Below, piece after piece: positions 1 to 7,969 of a stretch of DNA of 64,000 nucleotides. The translations under genes and the position numbers were made by a program. The notes beneath the pieces are model-generated. The model did no database searches, had not been told where the DNA came from, and saw nothing but the letters and a program-made list of their open reading frames with translations. The stretch lies in the NCBI GenBank assembly GCA_017694875.1, contig JADIMG010000079.1:1-64000 (forward strand). Reading direction: 5' to 3'. How positions within the stretch are numbered: the first letter of the stretch is position 1; the number at the start of each line of letters is the position of its first letter. This DNA comes from Candidatus Gallipaludibacter merdavium (GTDB lineage Bacteria > Bacteroidota > Bacteroidia > Bacteroidales > Paludibacteraceae).

Positions 1-59
1 TGTATACTTTTGCCCATAGTTGGATTAATTTTGTTTGGCGACAGAAATCTAACAAAAAT

Positions 60-94
60 GGGCTGACCTCGCAAGTGAAGTCAGCCCTATTTTT
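60..94 (+). terminator. Rho-independent terminator
   Basis: GGGCTGAC (60-67) pairs perfectly with GTCAGCCC (80-87) and is followed by TATTTTTATAT. It ends a plus-strand transcript that starts either left of the window or at the possible promoter at 5-12. Confidence 0.7.
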
Positions 95-150
95 ATATCT
101 TCGATAATTTTTTTATCGGACAGCAATAATAAATAATATTCATAGTAAAT

Positions 151-193
151 ACAATGGCGGAGAAGGTAGTTGATGTACCTTTTCCGCCATTGT
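151..193 (-). terminator. Long hairpin after flavodoxin operon
   Basis: An 18-pair stem runs from ACAATGGCGG (from 151) to CCGCCATTGT (to 193), with one G-T pair and a 7-base loop. It lies 26 bases beyond the stop codon of the minus-strand gene ending at 219, so it most likely ends that operon. There is no strong U-tract on either strand. Confidence 0.65.
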
Positions 194-218
194 TGTGCTT
201 GAACGAGGGGTGGGGCTT

Positions 219-839
219 CTACTGTATGAAGTTGGTGCGCACTCTAGGTTCATAGACCGGCTTTTCAATACCATTTTGCCGTCCGGCTTCGATGGATTTC
301 AGTAGCCAAGCCATATTTTTTCCTAAAGTCCTCATGGTTTGCAGACCTTCTTTGTCTTTCAGAACATCGTCGGGCGTGCGGCCGTGTACGGAATTCCAGT
401 ATTGTGACGCTACAATAGGCATGTTGCTGATGGTGAAGTATTGGTTAATCTGTTCAAAAGTGGCGGATGCCCCTCCACGTCTGCATGAAACGACAGCGGC
501 TCCTACTTTTCCTGCCATCCGTTTTTCCGTGGAAAAGAACAGCCGGTTTAGGAAAGACACCAATTGGCCTGTGGGTGCACTGTAATAGACTGGTGAGCCA
601 ATGATGATTCCGTCAAATTCGTCCAACCTCATCTGGATGTCCTGTACAATATCCTTGTGGAAACAGTGTCCGGTTGATAGGCAGTTCATGCAAGCGATGC
701 ACCCCGGTATGGGTTGCTTGCCTAAATAGATTAGTTCTGTTTCGATGCCGTTGTCGTTGAGTGTTGTTTCCACTTCGTGTAAGGCAGTGTAAGTGCACCC
801 GTTTTTGTTGGGGCTTCCGTTGATTAGCAGTACTTTCAT
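219..839 (-). CDS. Flavodoxin-family NAD(P)H-dependent reductase, Cys-rich
   Basis: This 206-residue protein has the flavodoxin-like fold of NADPH-dependent FMN reductases. The N-terminus shows an FMN phosphate loop (GSPNKNGCTY, residues 8-17) and a second flavin contact at SPVYYSAPTG (82-91). Cysteines 47, 50, 53 and 59 form a C-x2-C-x2-C-x5-C cluster like that of iron-sulfur flavoproteins. A 4Fe-4S cluster beside FMN is thus possible but unproven. It is the last gene of a three-gene minus-strand operon, six bases after its paralogue at 846-1385. With a divergent HxlR regulator, the likely role is reduction of quinones, nitro compounds or other electrophiles in the cytoplasm. The substrate cannot be read from the sequence. 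Confidence 0.85.
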   Translation of the reverse strand: MKVLLINGSPNKNGCTYTALHEVETTLNDNGIETELIYLGKQPIPGCIACMNCLSTGHCFHKDIVQDIQMRLDEFDGIIIGSPVYYSAPTGQLVSFLNRLFFSTEKRMAGKVGAAVVSCRRGGASATFEQINQYFTISNMPIVASQYWNSVHGRTPDDVLKDKEGLQTMRTLGKNMAWLLKSIEAGRQNGIEKPVYEPRVRTNFIQ

Positions 840-845
840 AAGCGA

Positions 846-1385
846 TTAGAATTTGTGTACCAATTCGGCAGCCAGTTGGCAACCATTGGTGTTGTTGATA
901 TCTCCTTCATTCAATACTCCCGGTATGAGAACCTCGCCAGCAAGGCCCCATTTTAGGAGAGCAGCCGTGCGCTCCATAGGGATGCGTACTCCGTCCATGA
1001 CGTTCATGTCGTGTTCTTCGCAGCAGCAGATAAGTCCCCATTTTTTGCCGGAGACGTCTTTGCCGCCCACTACAAGCGAGAAAAGACAGTCAATTACTCC
1101 CTTGATTTGTGCCGGGATGGAATACCAATAGACCGGCATGGCAAACAAGATAGCATCGGATTCAAGAATGGAAGACGCAATAGCATCAAACTCTTTGTTG
1201 TGAGAGCATGCATGACCGGTTTTATAGCAAGTCATGCATGCATGGCATCCGCTTATATTCATGGAAACGGCGTCAAAAAGTCGGATTGTGTGGTTGCATT
1301 TCTCTGCTTCCTGAATGAAAGCATGAGTCATGGTCATGCAGTTGCCTTTTTTTCGGGGGCTACCTGTGATAATTGTAATCTTCAT
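846..1385 (-). CDS. Flavodoxin-family / iron-sulfur flavoprotein-like reductase
   Basis: This 179-residue protein is a paralogue of the next gene in the operon (219-839). It carries the FMN loop GSPRKKGNCM (8-17) and the flavin-contact segment MPVYWYSIPAQ (83-93). Cysteines 47, 50, 53 and 60 are spaced almost as in the paralogue, which suggests a shared metal or Fe-S site. A CCCEEH segment follows near residue 120. Eleven bases separate it from the upstream NTF2-like gene, so all three are probably one transcript. Side-by-side paralogues suggest an oligomer or two related substrates, which is inference. Family assignment is secure; the reaction is not known. Confidence 0.85.
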   Translation of the reverse strand: MKITIITGSPRKKGNCMTMTHAFIQEAEKCNHTIRLFDAVSMNISGCHACMTCYKTGHACSHNKEFDAIASSILESDAILFAMPVYWYSIPAQIKGVIDCLFSLVVGGKDVSGKKWGLICCCEEHDMNVMDGVRIPMERTAALLKWGLAGEVLIPGVLNEGDINNTNGCQLAAELVHKF

Positions 1386-1396
1386 GTTTCTGTCTT

Positions 1397-1783
1397 TTAT
1401 GATTTTTGTATGGTATTTGAGTTCTGGTTATATGCTTTTGCAACACATTTCCATTCTCCATTCATTTTCATTAACAGCAGGTAATCTGTAAAATTGATGT
1501 GTCCACCCCAGTTCTCTTCTAACACGCGTACGACAGCAAGCGTTTCTTCTATATCCATCACATCAATGCGTGCCTTGAAGTTTGGGTCTGGCCCTACTGT
1601 GTCCACGTTCTGATAGAATTGTTCAATATTTCCGTGTTCAAGATGTCCGTTCAGATAACCGAATAAAACAGCTTCATCGGTGAACAGACTTTTGGCATAG
1701 GAGCTGTTGCCTTCAGCAACACTCTTAACGAACTTCATGGCAGCGTTTTCGACAGCCTTGTATTCCTCAATATCAGCTCTCAT
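1397..1783 (-). CDS. NTF2-like (SnoaL/lumazine-binding type) protein
   Basis: This 128-residue protein has no signal peptide. It begins with a helix, continues with FVKSVAEGNSSYAKSLFTDE and ends in strands with an NFTDYLLLMKMNGEWKCVAKAY segment, the usual pattern of the alpha+beta NTF2 cone fold. Members bind small hydrophobic molecules or act as isomerases or hydrolases, and the substrate varies too much to predict. It is the first gene of the flavodoxin operon. A TACTTTTG -7 box (minus strand, 1818-1825) and a CTTG at about -33 (1846-1849) lie upstream. Its position suggests a part in the same stress or detoxification response. Confidence 0.75.
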   Translation of the reverse strand: MRADIEEYKAVENAAMKFVKSVAEGNSSYAKSLFTDEAVLFGYLNGHLEHGNIEQFYQNVDTVGPDPNFKARIDVMDIEETLAVVRVLEENWGGHINFTDYLLLMKMNGEWKCVAKAYNQNSNTIQKS

Positions 1784-1817
1784 AACAATATGTAATTTAA
1801 TGTGTTATTACTAATTA

Positions 1818-1849
1818 CAAAAGTATTTGATAGTCATTTAATGTGCAAG
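1818..1849 (-). promoter_or_regulatory. Promoter of flavodoxin operon
   Basis: On the minus strand, TACTTTTG (1818-1825) follows a CTTG (1846-1849) by 20 bases, which is close to the Bacteroides TTTG/TAnnTTTG pattern. The tandem repeat at 1849-1884 abuts the -33 side. Confidence 0.55.
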
Positions 1850-1884
1850 TACTGAAAAATTATTCATGTACTGAAAAATTATTC
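1849..1884. repeat. Tandem 17-base repeat, candidate HxlR operator
   Basis: GTACTGAAAAATTATTC occurs exactly twice, at 1849-1865 and 1868-1884, with a 19-base period. The repeat lies between the promoter of the flavodoxin operon and that of the HxlR gene, the usual place for an autoregulator site. A small inverted repeat (GCAC-N6-GTGC, 1891-1904) lies next to it. Confidence 0.6.
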
Positions 1885-1945
1885 GGTATGGCACTTTATT
1901 GTGCAATTGTCTGTATTTTTGTGGGAAATATATGAATAATGACTT

Positions 1946-2347
1946 ATGTACGAGAGAAAGATACCTATTGATTTGGATTGTCCATTGCGCTTGACAATGA
2001 GTTTGATTGATTCGAAATGGAAATCATGCATATTGGATGAATTGCGCGACCGGTCATTACGCCCCAGTGAACTGCATAAAATATTTCCTGAAGCTGCGCC
2101 CCGTGTCTTGGACCTTCAACTGAAAGAATTGACGGAGGATGGACTTGTTTCAAAAACCATTTATCCGGAATTACCGCCACGTTCAGAATATGCTATTACG
2201 GATTTGGGATGGACATTGCTTCCCATAATTGATGCAATGATAGAGTGGGGGAATAAGAATGCAGCTTTATTTGAAAAGAAATATGGGAAGAAGGATGGAG
2301 AGAAGGGTGTTGCAGATGGAGAGAATTGTAGGAAGTGCAGCCTGTAG
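1946..2347 (+). CDS. HxlR-family transcriptional regulator
   Basis: This 133-residue winged-helix protein has the HxlR signatures: an early cysteine (C12, in LDCPLRLTMSLI), DSKWKSCILDELRD in place of the usual G-x-KW motif, RPSELHKIFP as the recognition region, and the wing ending in YPELPPRSEYAITDLG. Family members often sense electrophiles or aldehydes through the N-terminal cysteine. The tail beyond residue 112 is longer than usual and ends in CRKCSL, adding two cysteines. It is divergent from the flavodoxin operon and very likely controls it. A -7 box TATTTTTG lies at 1914-1921 without a good -33, which fits a regulated promoter. Other ATGs just upstream are out of frame, so the start is well fixed. 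Confidence 0.88.
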   Translation: MYERKIPIDLDCPLRLTMSLIDSKWKSCILDELRDRSLRPSELHKIFPEAAPRVLDLQLKELTEDGLVSKTIYPELPPRSEYAITDLGWTLLPIIDAMIEWGNKNAALFEKKYGKKDGEKGVADGENCRKCSL

Positions 2348-2687
2348 GACCTTTTGCAGGAGAATTGTCCTGTTCTGTCAAATAGAAAGAATTTCATAGG
2401 TTTTTGTGTTAAAATGTAAATTGCTCGGTCTCTTGGTGAAATCTATGCGGAGTCAGCTTCGGTTCTGCGGAAATTGTAGAGCGAATGCAAAAAATATTTT
2501 GTCGGTGATTAACGGAAATATATAGCAAAATGTCAGAGCTGGGTTGTCGGCATGGTGTAATATGGTGGAAGGGGTAATTGTGGAGGAGGGGAGTTGTGGT
2601 GTAGGACTTGCCGTGCTTGATGTCTGGCTGATTTTTTATTAAGGAATTTCTATGTACCTTTGCCCGATGTAAATAACATAATATTAT
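2348..2687. other. Intergenic region before deacetylase gene
   Basis: This 340-base gap shows no credible gene. A weak hairpin (CAGGA at 2357-2361 with TCCTG at 2368-2372) follows the HxlR stop. A TACCTTTG box at 2655-2662 is the likely -7 element of the deacetylase gene starting at 2688. Nothing else was recognised. Confidence 0.5.
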
Positions 2688-3302
2688 ATGTTTAGATATA
2701 GGGTTCCTGATATATTACGTTTTGTATATCCCAGAGCAGTGTGGCGATATACGCCCAATGAGCGTTGTATTTATTTGACTTTTGATGATGGATGTGTGCC
2801 TGAAGTGACGCCGAAGGTATTGGAAATATTGGAGAGAGAACGGGTGAAGGCAACCTTCTTTTGTGTGGGCGAGAATGTGGAAAAGTATCCGCTCTTGTTT
2901 GAGGATTTGCGGGCACGTGGGCATCAGGTGGGTAATCATACCTATAATCACTTGAAGGGCATAAAGGTAAGCTTTGATGAGTATCTGGCAAATGTAGAGA
3001 ATGCAGACCGGGTGATTGGAAGCCGGTTGTTTCGTCCGCCTTATGGGCGTGTTACTCTTATGCAAATGAGAGCTTTGCGTAAAGTGTATGGCTATAGAAT
3101 AATTCTATGGGATTTGATTACAAATGACTTTGATAGAAACTTGTCTCCCAAGGAAATAATGCAAAATATTCAGAAGTATAGCAGAAACGGCTCTATAGTA
3201 GTGTTTCATGATTCAGTGAAAGCGGCAAAAAATATGCTTGCGGTATTGCCTGAAGCTATTAAGTGGTGGAAAGAAGAAGGTTATGAATTTAGAACCTTAT
3301 AG
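2688..3302 (+). CDS. Polysaccharide deacetylase (NodB-type, CE4)
   Basis: This 204-residue protein is almost only the NodB catalytic domain. Motif 1 is TFDDG (31-35, metal-binding Asp34 and base Asp33), motif 2 is HTYNH (84-88, metal-binding His84 and His88), and motif 3 is RPPYG. A closing segment VVFHDS supplies the late histidine. Family members are Zn-dependent and remove N-acetyl or O-acetyl groups from polysaccharides. No signal peptide is seen, so the site of action is unclear. The gene overlaps the following DUF2851 gene by 20 bases and is probably co-transcribed with it. The substrate is unknown. Confidence 0.85.
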   Translation: MFRYRVPDILRFVYPRAVWRYTPNERCIYLTFDDGCVPEVTPKVLEILERERVKATFFCVGENVEKYPLLFEDLRARGHQVGNHTYNHLKGIKVSFDEYLANVENADRVIGSRLFRPPYGRVTLMQMRALRKVYGYRIILWDLITNDFDRNLSPKEIMQNIQKYSRNGSIVVFHDSVKAAKNMLAVLPEAIKWWKEEGYEFRTL

Positions 3303-4572
3303 AGGAATGAACGAGGCTTTTTTATATTATATATGGGAACACAAGCTGTTTCTGACCTCTGAGTTGCGGACAACTGATGGGGAAGAAATCAGCGTGATTG
3401 ATATTGGCCGACGAAATAGAGATGCCGGGCCTGATTTCTTTAATGCGAAGATAAAGATTGGCCATACAGTGTGGGCCGGCAATGTGGAGATGCATTTGAG
3501 AGCATCTGATTGGTATAGGCATGGACATGACAAAGACAAGAACTATGACAATGTGATTTTGCATGTTGTACTTTCGGCTGACAAGCCGGTGGTGCGTTCT
3601 GACGGGCAAATTGTTAAGCAGTGTCTGCTGCATTACCCGAAGCAGCTGGAAGAACATTACGATGAATTGATGAAGAGTGATAAACCGGTCAGATGTGCGG
3701 AAAAGTTGAATGAAATTCCGTTGTTTCTAATCAATAGTTGGAAAGACTCCTTGTTGGTTGAGAGACTCGAAGAAAAGAGTGGCTATATTGAGAAACTGTT
3801 GCAGGCGAACAAGCGTAATTGGGAGGAGGCTTTTTATGTGACACTGGCGCGTAATTTTGGATTTCACACCAATAGTATGGCGTTTGAATTGATGGCATTG
3901 TCACTTCCTCTCTCATGTATTTGCAAGCACAGAAATAACTTGAAACAAGTGGAGGCATTGCTGTTCGGACAGGCAAATCTGTTGTGTGGGGAGCAGGATG
4001 ATTATGCACAAGAACTATCGAAGGAGTATGCATTTCTGGCCAGTAAGTTTGATTTGAAGCCAATTAAGGATGGGCTGTGGAAGAATCATCGCCTGAGGCC
4101 TTCCAATTCTCCTTATATCCGTATAGCTCAGTTTGCTGCTTTGTTGCACTATTCCCAAAGGTTGTTTTCCCAATTGTTGGAGTGTGGGCATGTAAAAGAG
4201 ATGTTTGGTTTGTTTGAGACAAAGCCTTCCGAATATTGGAAAACGCATTATAGTTTTGGAAAAGCAAGTGATGTCCATACAAAATGTGTCGGAAAAAATT
4301 CTTTACGGCTCATAATCATGAATACCGTTATTCCCTTTATCTTTTATTATGGTAAATGTCATTCCAATGAGGCTATGATGGATAAAGCTGTTGCGTTTTT
4401 CAGGGAATTGCCGGCAGAAGATAATCACATAATAAAGCAATGGAAACAGGTGGGGCTGGCGGCTGATAATGCAGGTGATTCGCAGGCTTTGCTGCAACTA
4501 TGGCACCACTATTGCGAGAGCAGAAACTGCCTAAAGTGCAGAATAGGACATAAGATGTTGGTTGTAAGATAA
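3283..4572 (+). CDS. DUF2851 family protein
   Basis: This protein of about 429 residues belongs to DUF2851, a Bacteroidetes family of unknown function. The start is set at 3283 (MNLEPYRGMNEAF), preceded by AAGAAGAAGG; the in-frame ATG at 3238 would add 15 residues lying inside the deacetylase gene and is unlikely. The early segment IDIGRRNRDAGPDFFNAKI and the WAGNVEMHLRASDWYRHGHD stretch, rich in Asp, His and Glu, resemble the conserved core of the family. The C-terminus ends with a Cys pair (NCLKCRIG). It has no signal peptide or membrane segment. The tight link to a deacetylase gives little indication of role. Confidence 0.8.
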   Translation: MNLEPYRGMNEAFLYYIWEHKLFLTSELRTTDGEEISVIDIGRRNRDAGPDFFNAKIKIGHTVWAGNVEMHLRASDWYRHGHDKDKNYDNVILHVVLSADKPVVRSDGQIVKQCLLHYPKQLEEHYDELMKSDKPVRCAEKLNEIPLFLINSWKDSLLVERLEEKSGYIEKLLQANKRNWEEAFYVTLARNFGFHTNSMAFELMALSLPLSCICKHRNNLKQVEALLFGQANLLCGEQDDYAQELSKEYAFLASKFDLKPIKDGLWKNHRLRPSNSPYIRIAQFAALLHYSQRLFSQLLECGHVKEMFGLFETKPSEYWKTHYSFGKASDVHTKCVGKNSLRLIIMNTVIPFIFYYGKCHSNEAMMDKAVAFFRELPAEDNHIIKQWKQVGLAADNAGDSQALLQLWHHYCESRNCLKCRIGHKMLVVR

Positions 4573-4584
4573 TTAATTTTTGCA

Positions 4585-6390
4585 ATGAGAAAAATAACAT
4601 TTGTAGTAAGCATTATAGTATTGTTCTTGTGTTTGATTGCGCCTTCGTGTGCCAACCGTGGACAAGGCCCTCAAGGCGGTCCGAAAGATACAATCCCTCC
4701 TGTGGTATTGCATGAGATGCCTGCCAATGGCTCTTTGAACTCGAAAGTCAAAGAGATAGAGGTGACATTTGACGAGTTGATATTGGCTGAGAACACCATG
4801 GAAAATGTCATCATATCGCCTCCGCAGACGAAACTCCCCGAAATCAAGTCGAGGGGTAAGAAGCTGGTGGTGGTTTTTAATGAAGATTTGATTGACAGTA
4901 CCACTTATACGATAGATTTTGGCAACAGCATAGTGGATAATAATGAGAAAAACCCTTTGCGGGGATATACCTATGCTTTTTCAACGGGCCCGACAATAGA
5001 TTCTTTGCAGATAAGCGGTTATCTGTTAAATGCGGAAGACTTGAATCCTGTTGAAGGTTGTTTGGTGGGGTTGCATGCAGATTTGAGCGATACGGCCTTT
5101 ACGAGCAAGCCTTTTACACGTGTGACACGTACGGATTCGGTAGGATATTTTACTATTAAAAATATCAAGGAAGGACAATATAAGATATTTGCCCTGAATG
5201 ATTTAAGTCGTGATTATATTTTTCAAGCAGGTGAAGGATTGGCTTTTTGTGATTCCCTAATTACGCCTTATGTGAAAACGGAGACTGTTGCAGATACCAT
5301 ATTCAATGATTCGTTGTTTGTGGACAGCATTGTGCACAAGAATAACATTCTGTATGGTCCGGATAATATTTTGTTGTTTTATTTTAAGGAGAATAAAATA
5401 ATGCGCAGGTTATTGAAGACAGAACGTCCGGAACAGCATTTTTTCCGCATCTATTTTAGTGCTCCGGCAGACAGTCTGCCTCATATAGAACCTATCGGAG
5501 AAGATTGGAGCAAAAATGTGATGGTGGAGTATAACAATACGAAGGATACAATCGTGTATTGGCTGAAAGATTCTCTTACAATCACAACCGACACCTTGAA
5601 CTTTGCCATTACTTATCTAAAAACGGACTCCTTGTTTGAGTTATATTCGCAGACAGATACCCTTTCTGCTGTATATCGGCATCCGCGTATTGGGAAAAAA
5701 GCCAAGCAGACAGAAAAGCAGGAACAGGCATTATCAATAAAGACTAATGCCAGCAGTTCATTTGAAATTTATAATAATTTAGTATTGTCTTCACCCACTC
5801 CAATAGCATCAGTAAATGATACGATGATGCATTTGTATGAGGTGATAGACAGCACATTGAACCTGTTGCCGTTATATTACAATGCAATAGATTCAACGCA
5901 TAAGTCTTTTAGCATCCGGCACGAATGGAAACCGACAGGCGAGTATGTTTTTCAGATGGATTCTGCATGTATGTATGACATATATGGCAAGACTCATGCG
6001 GCTATTAATGCTAAGTTGAAGATTAAATCCTTGGAAGACTATTCGAATTTGATAGTAAAGATAACCCCGTATGATTCTACTGCAATAATACAATTGCTTA
6101 ACCCTAATGACCAGATAGTGCGTGAGTTGCAGGCAACAGAGGAAGGGGTTAAATTTGAAAATGTAAAACCCGGAGATTATTATTTGCGAATGTTTTATGA
6201 CAGTAATCATGACGGTAAATGGACAACTGGTAATCAGCAGAAAAAGATTCAACCGGAAAAGGTTGTCTATAGTGCAAAGAAATTGACCTTGCGGGCAAAT
6301 TGGGATTTTGAGGAGTTGTGGAATCTGAAAGAACTGCCTGTCTTGGAGCAAAAACCTTCTGAACTGAAAGCGAGCAAAGGGAAAAAATAA
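4585..6390 (+). CDS. Ig-like (Big_5) domain lipoprotein
   Basis: This 601-residue protein begins with a lipoprotein signal ending in APSC (Cys22), followed by a Gly/Pro-rich GQGPQGGPKDTIPPV segment. Residues of about 35-135 form a Big_5-type Ig-like domain that ends in YTYAFSTGP. A second beta-rich segment (VGYFTIKNIKEGQYKIFALND) looks like a carboxypeptidase-regulatory-like or prealbumin-like domain, and a related one recurs near the end (FENVKPGDYYLRMFYDSNHDGKW). It is probably anchored in the outer or inner membrane on the periplasmic side. This type is common and conserved in Bacteroidetes but has no assigned role. It starts 12 bases after the DUF2851 gene and is likely in the same transcript. 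Confidence 0.75.
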   Translation: MRKITFVVSIIVLFLCLIAPSCANRGQGPQGGPKDTIPPVVLHEMPANGSLNSKVKEIEVTFDELILAENTMENVIISPPQTKLPEIKSRGKKLVVVFNEDLIDSTTYTIDFGNSIVDNNEKNPLRGYTYAFSTGPTIDSLQISGYLLNAEDLNPVEGCLVGLHADLSDTAFTSKPFTRVTRTDSVGYFTIKNIKEGQYKIFALNDLSRDYIFQAGEGLAFCDSLITPYVKTETVADTIFNDSLFVDSIVHKNNILYGPDNILLFYFKENKIMRRLLKTERPEQHFFRIYFSAPADSLPHIEPIGEDWSKNVMVEYNNTKDTIVYWLKDSLTITTDTLNFAITYLKTDSLFELYSQTDTLSAVYRHPRIGKKAKQTEKQEQALSIKTNASSSFEIYNNLVLSSPTPIASVNDTMMHLYEVIDSTLNLLPLYYNAIDSTHKSFSIRHEWKPTGEYVFQMDSACMYDIYGKTHAAINAKLKIKSLEDYSNLIVKITPYDSTAIIQLLNPNDQIVRELQATEEGVKFENVKPGDYYLRMFYDSNHDGKWTTGNQQKKIQPEKVVYSAKKLTLRANWDFEELWNLKELPVLEQKPSELKASKGKK

Positions 6391-6429
6391 ATATAATACC
6401 AAAGAATCTGCTGTAAATGAGCATTTTTT

Positions 6430-6460
6430 TTTGTAAACTCGGTTAAATACTATATCTTTG
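6430..6460 (+). promoter_or_regulatory. Promoter of OmpA-like gene
   Basis: TTTG (6430-6433), a 19-base spacer and TATCTTTG (6453-6460) match the Bacteroides consensus exactly. Transcription would start near 6465, which supports ATG 6485 rather than 6458 as the start codon. Confidence 0.75.
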
Positions 6461-6484
6461 CATTTGTATATTAAAAATAGCTCT

Positions 6485-7744
6485 ATGAAGAACATGTTGA
6501 TAACATACAGTAATCGTGTTTTGTCTTTATTCTTGCTTTGTACTTTCTGCTATATTACTATATTGGCCAACGATGACGTTATTTATGAAGAAAAAGATTA
6601 TCGGACGTCGCATTGGTCACTGGGGGTTCAAGGAGGATTGAGTTTTCTTGATGGTGATATTAGCCAGCATGAGAAGGAATTAATTACTTTCTTCAGCAAT
6701 CCCGATTTGGAGTGGAATGTAGGTGTTTATGGCGAATATTCCATTAATCCGCTGGTGGGTTTAGGGCTTGAATATCGCTATACAAGGATGGGACAGACGA
6801 ATACGGCCATGCAATCTGGTGGTGATATGCATGAATTGACACCATATGCCTCAATCAGTTTGAATAAATTATTGACGATGTCTGCCAGACAATTTAAATG
6901 GAATCTGTTGTTTAAACTAGGTATGGGTTTAGGCTATTACCAAATATCGACAGAGAGCCTTAACGGAACTGTTGCGGAAAAAGTGACATATGGTGATTTG
7001 AAAGGAATAAGTTTGATGCTTCCGTTAGGATTTGGCTATGAATATAATGTGTCGGAGAATTGGGCGATTGGAGCATACTACGATTACCGATATAGTTTGG
7101 CAGCAGATTTGTTGGACGCAAAAATGGCAGGAACTTCCAACGATGGATTACATGAGGTAACTGTTGGGGTACGTTATAAGTTTAAGGCCAAAAAATATCC
7201 ACATAACAAGAACATCAGTTGGAGGCTTTATCGAAATAAACAGTTAATGAGAGATGTTGCAGAAGGCGATGCCGACGAACTCCAAATGGCCGCATTACGT
7301 CTTGGAGCAATAAAGAAGGACACTTTGTACATTATGGAGTCACATAAAGATACACTTTATATGGTGTCAAATAACTATATAAAGGAAGAAGTAGTTCCAC
7401 AGATGCAATATTCCGTATATTTTGCTACCGGTAAGTCGGATTTGCAGTCTTCAGGATTGATAGATATCGCACATGTGGCAGAGGAGATGATTGAGAACGA
7501 AAATCTGGTGGTACATGTTCATCCGTATTATGACCGCTCAGGAAGCAAAGAATTTAACTTGAAATTAGGTCGGGAGCGGGCTGAGCGTGTAAAATATGAA
7601 TTGATATATGTTTGGGGTATTGATGCCAGCAGAATCAAGACATATGAAGCAAAAGTATTGCTGACAAAAGATGACAAGATTCATTATCAGCCGTTTAGAC
7701 GTTGTGACTTGATTCTGGAAGATACGGCCAAAGAAAAAGAATAG
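6485..7744 (+). CDS. Outer-membrane beta-barrel protein with OmpA-like C-terminus
   Basis: This protein of about 419 residues starts at 6485 (MKNMLITYSN); an upstream ATG at 6458 lies inside the promoter. A signal peptide ends near ILA-ND. Residues of about 30-240 alternate as in an outer-membrane barrel (HWSLGVQGGLSF, YGEYSINPLVGLGLEYRY, GVRYKFKAKKY). The last 110 residues resemble an OmpA periplasmic domain: an YSVYFATGKSDL strand, then NLKLGRERAERVKYELIYVWGID, the usual helix that contacts peptidoglycan. The canonical peptidoglycan-binding Asp/Arg pair is not obvious, so binding is uncertain. A GC-rich hairpin follows the gene. It probably links the envelope layers. Confidence 0.8.
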   Translation: MKNMLITYSNRVLSLFLLCTFCYITILANDDVIYEEKDYRTSHWSLGVQGGLSFLDGDISQHEKELITFFSNPDLEWNVGVYGEYSINPLVGLGLEYRYTRMGQTNTAMQSGGDMHELTPYASISLNKLLTMSARQFKWNLLFKLGMGLGYYQISTESLNGTVAEKVTYGDLKGISLMLPLGFGYEYNVSENWAIGAYYDYRYSLAADLLDAKMAGTSNDGLHEVTVGVRYKFKAKKYPHNKNISWRLYRNKQLMRDVAEGDADELQMAALRLGAIKKDTLYIMESHKDTLYMVSNNYIKEEVVPQMQYSVYFATGKSDLQSSGLIDIAHVAEEMIENENLVVHVHPYYDRSGSKEFNLKLGRERAERVKYELIYVWGIDASRIKTYEAKVLLTKDDKIHYQPFRRCDLILEDTAKEKE

Positions 7745-7763
7745 GCAGATTTGTGATATAATT

Positions 7764-7800
7764 GAAAGGGGGATGGCCTTGAAAGGGTCAACCCCCTTTC
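7764..7800 (+). terminator. Hairpin after OmpA-like gene
   Basis: GAAAGGGGG (7764-7772) pairs with CCCCCTTTC (7792-7800), and the inner TGGCC/GGTCA extends the stem. It is placed 20 bases after the stop codon. The U-tract is weak, so termination efficiency is uncertain. Confidence 0.6.
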
Positions 7801-7969
7801 TGTTGCTTTGCGGATTGTGGAGATTTGTCCGGATGGGGGAGGGTGTATTTAGTGATTCTGAAAGCATTTGCTTTGAGGGCATCGTCATGGCTTCCTTTTC
7901 AAAGAGATGTTTTTCATCGTTTACTGTTTATCGGTCATTTTTTGTATCTTTGTCGGCAAACATAATGAT

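Larger units (their letters stand above)
1..218. other. Non-coding head of window
   Basis: No convincing gene is visible here. A TACTTTTG box at 5-12 resembles a Bacteroides -7 element on the plus strand, and the hairpin at 60-87 lies about 50 bases downstream. The stretch could therefore be a short transcript of about 75 nt, or simply the tail of a plus-strand gene lying left of the window. The right part holds the terminator-like hairpin of the minus-strand operon that ends at 219. Confidence 0.4.

Noticed and set aside
7907..7969. N-terminal extension of thiL
   Set aside because: The extension crosses the likely promoter and is not part of the family; start set at 7970.
7745..7969. TPP riboswitch ahead of thiL
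   Set aside because: The leader from the -7 box is only about 15 bases and no THI-box sequence is visible.
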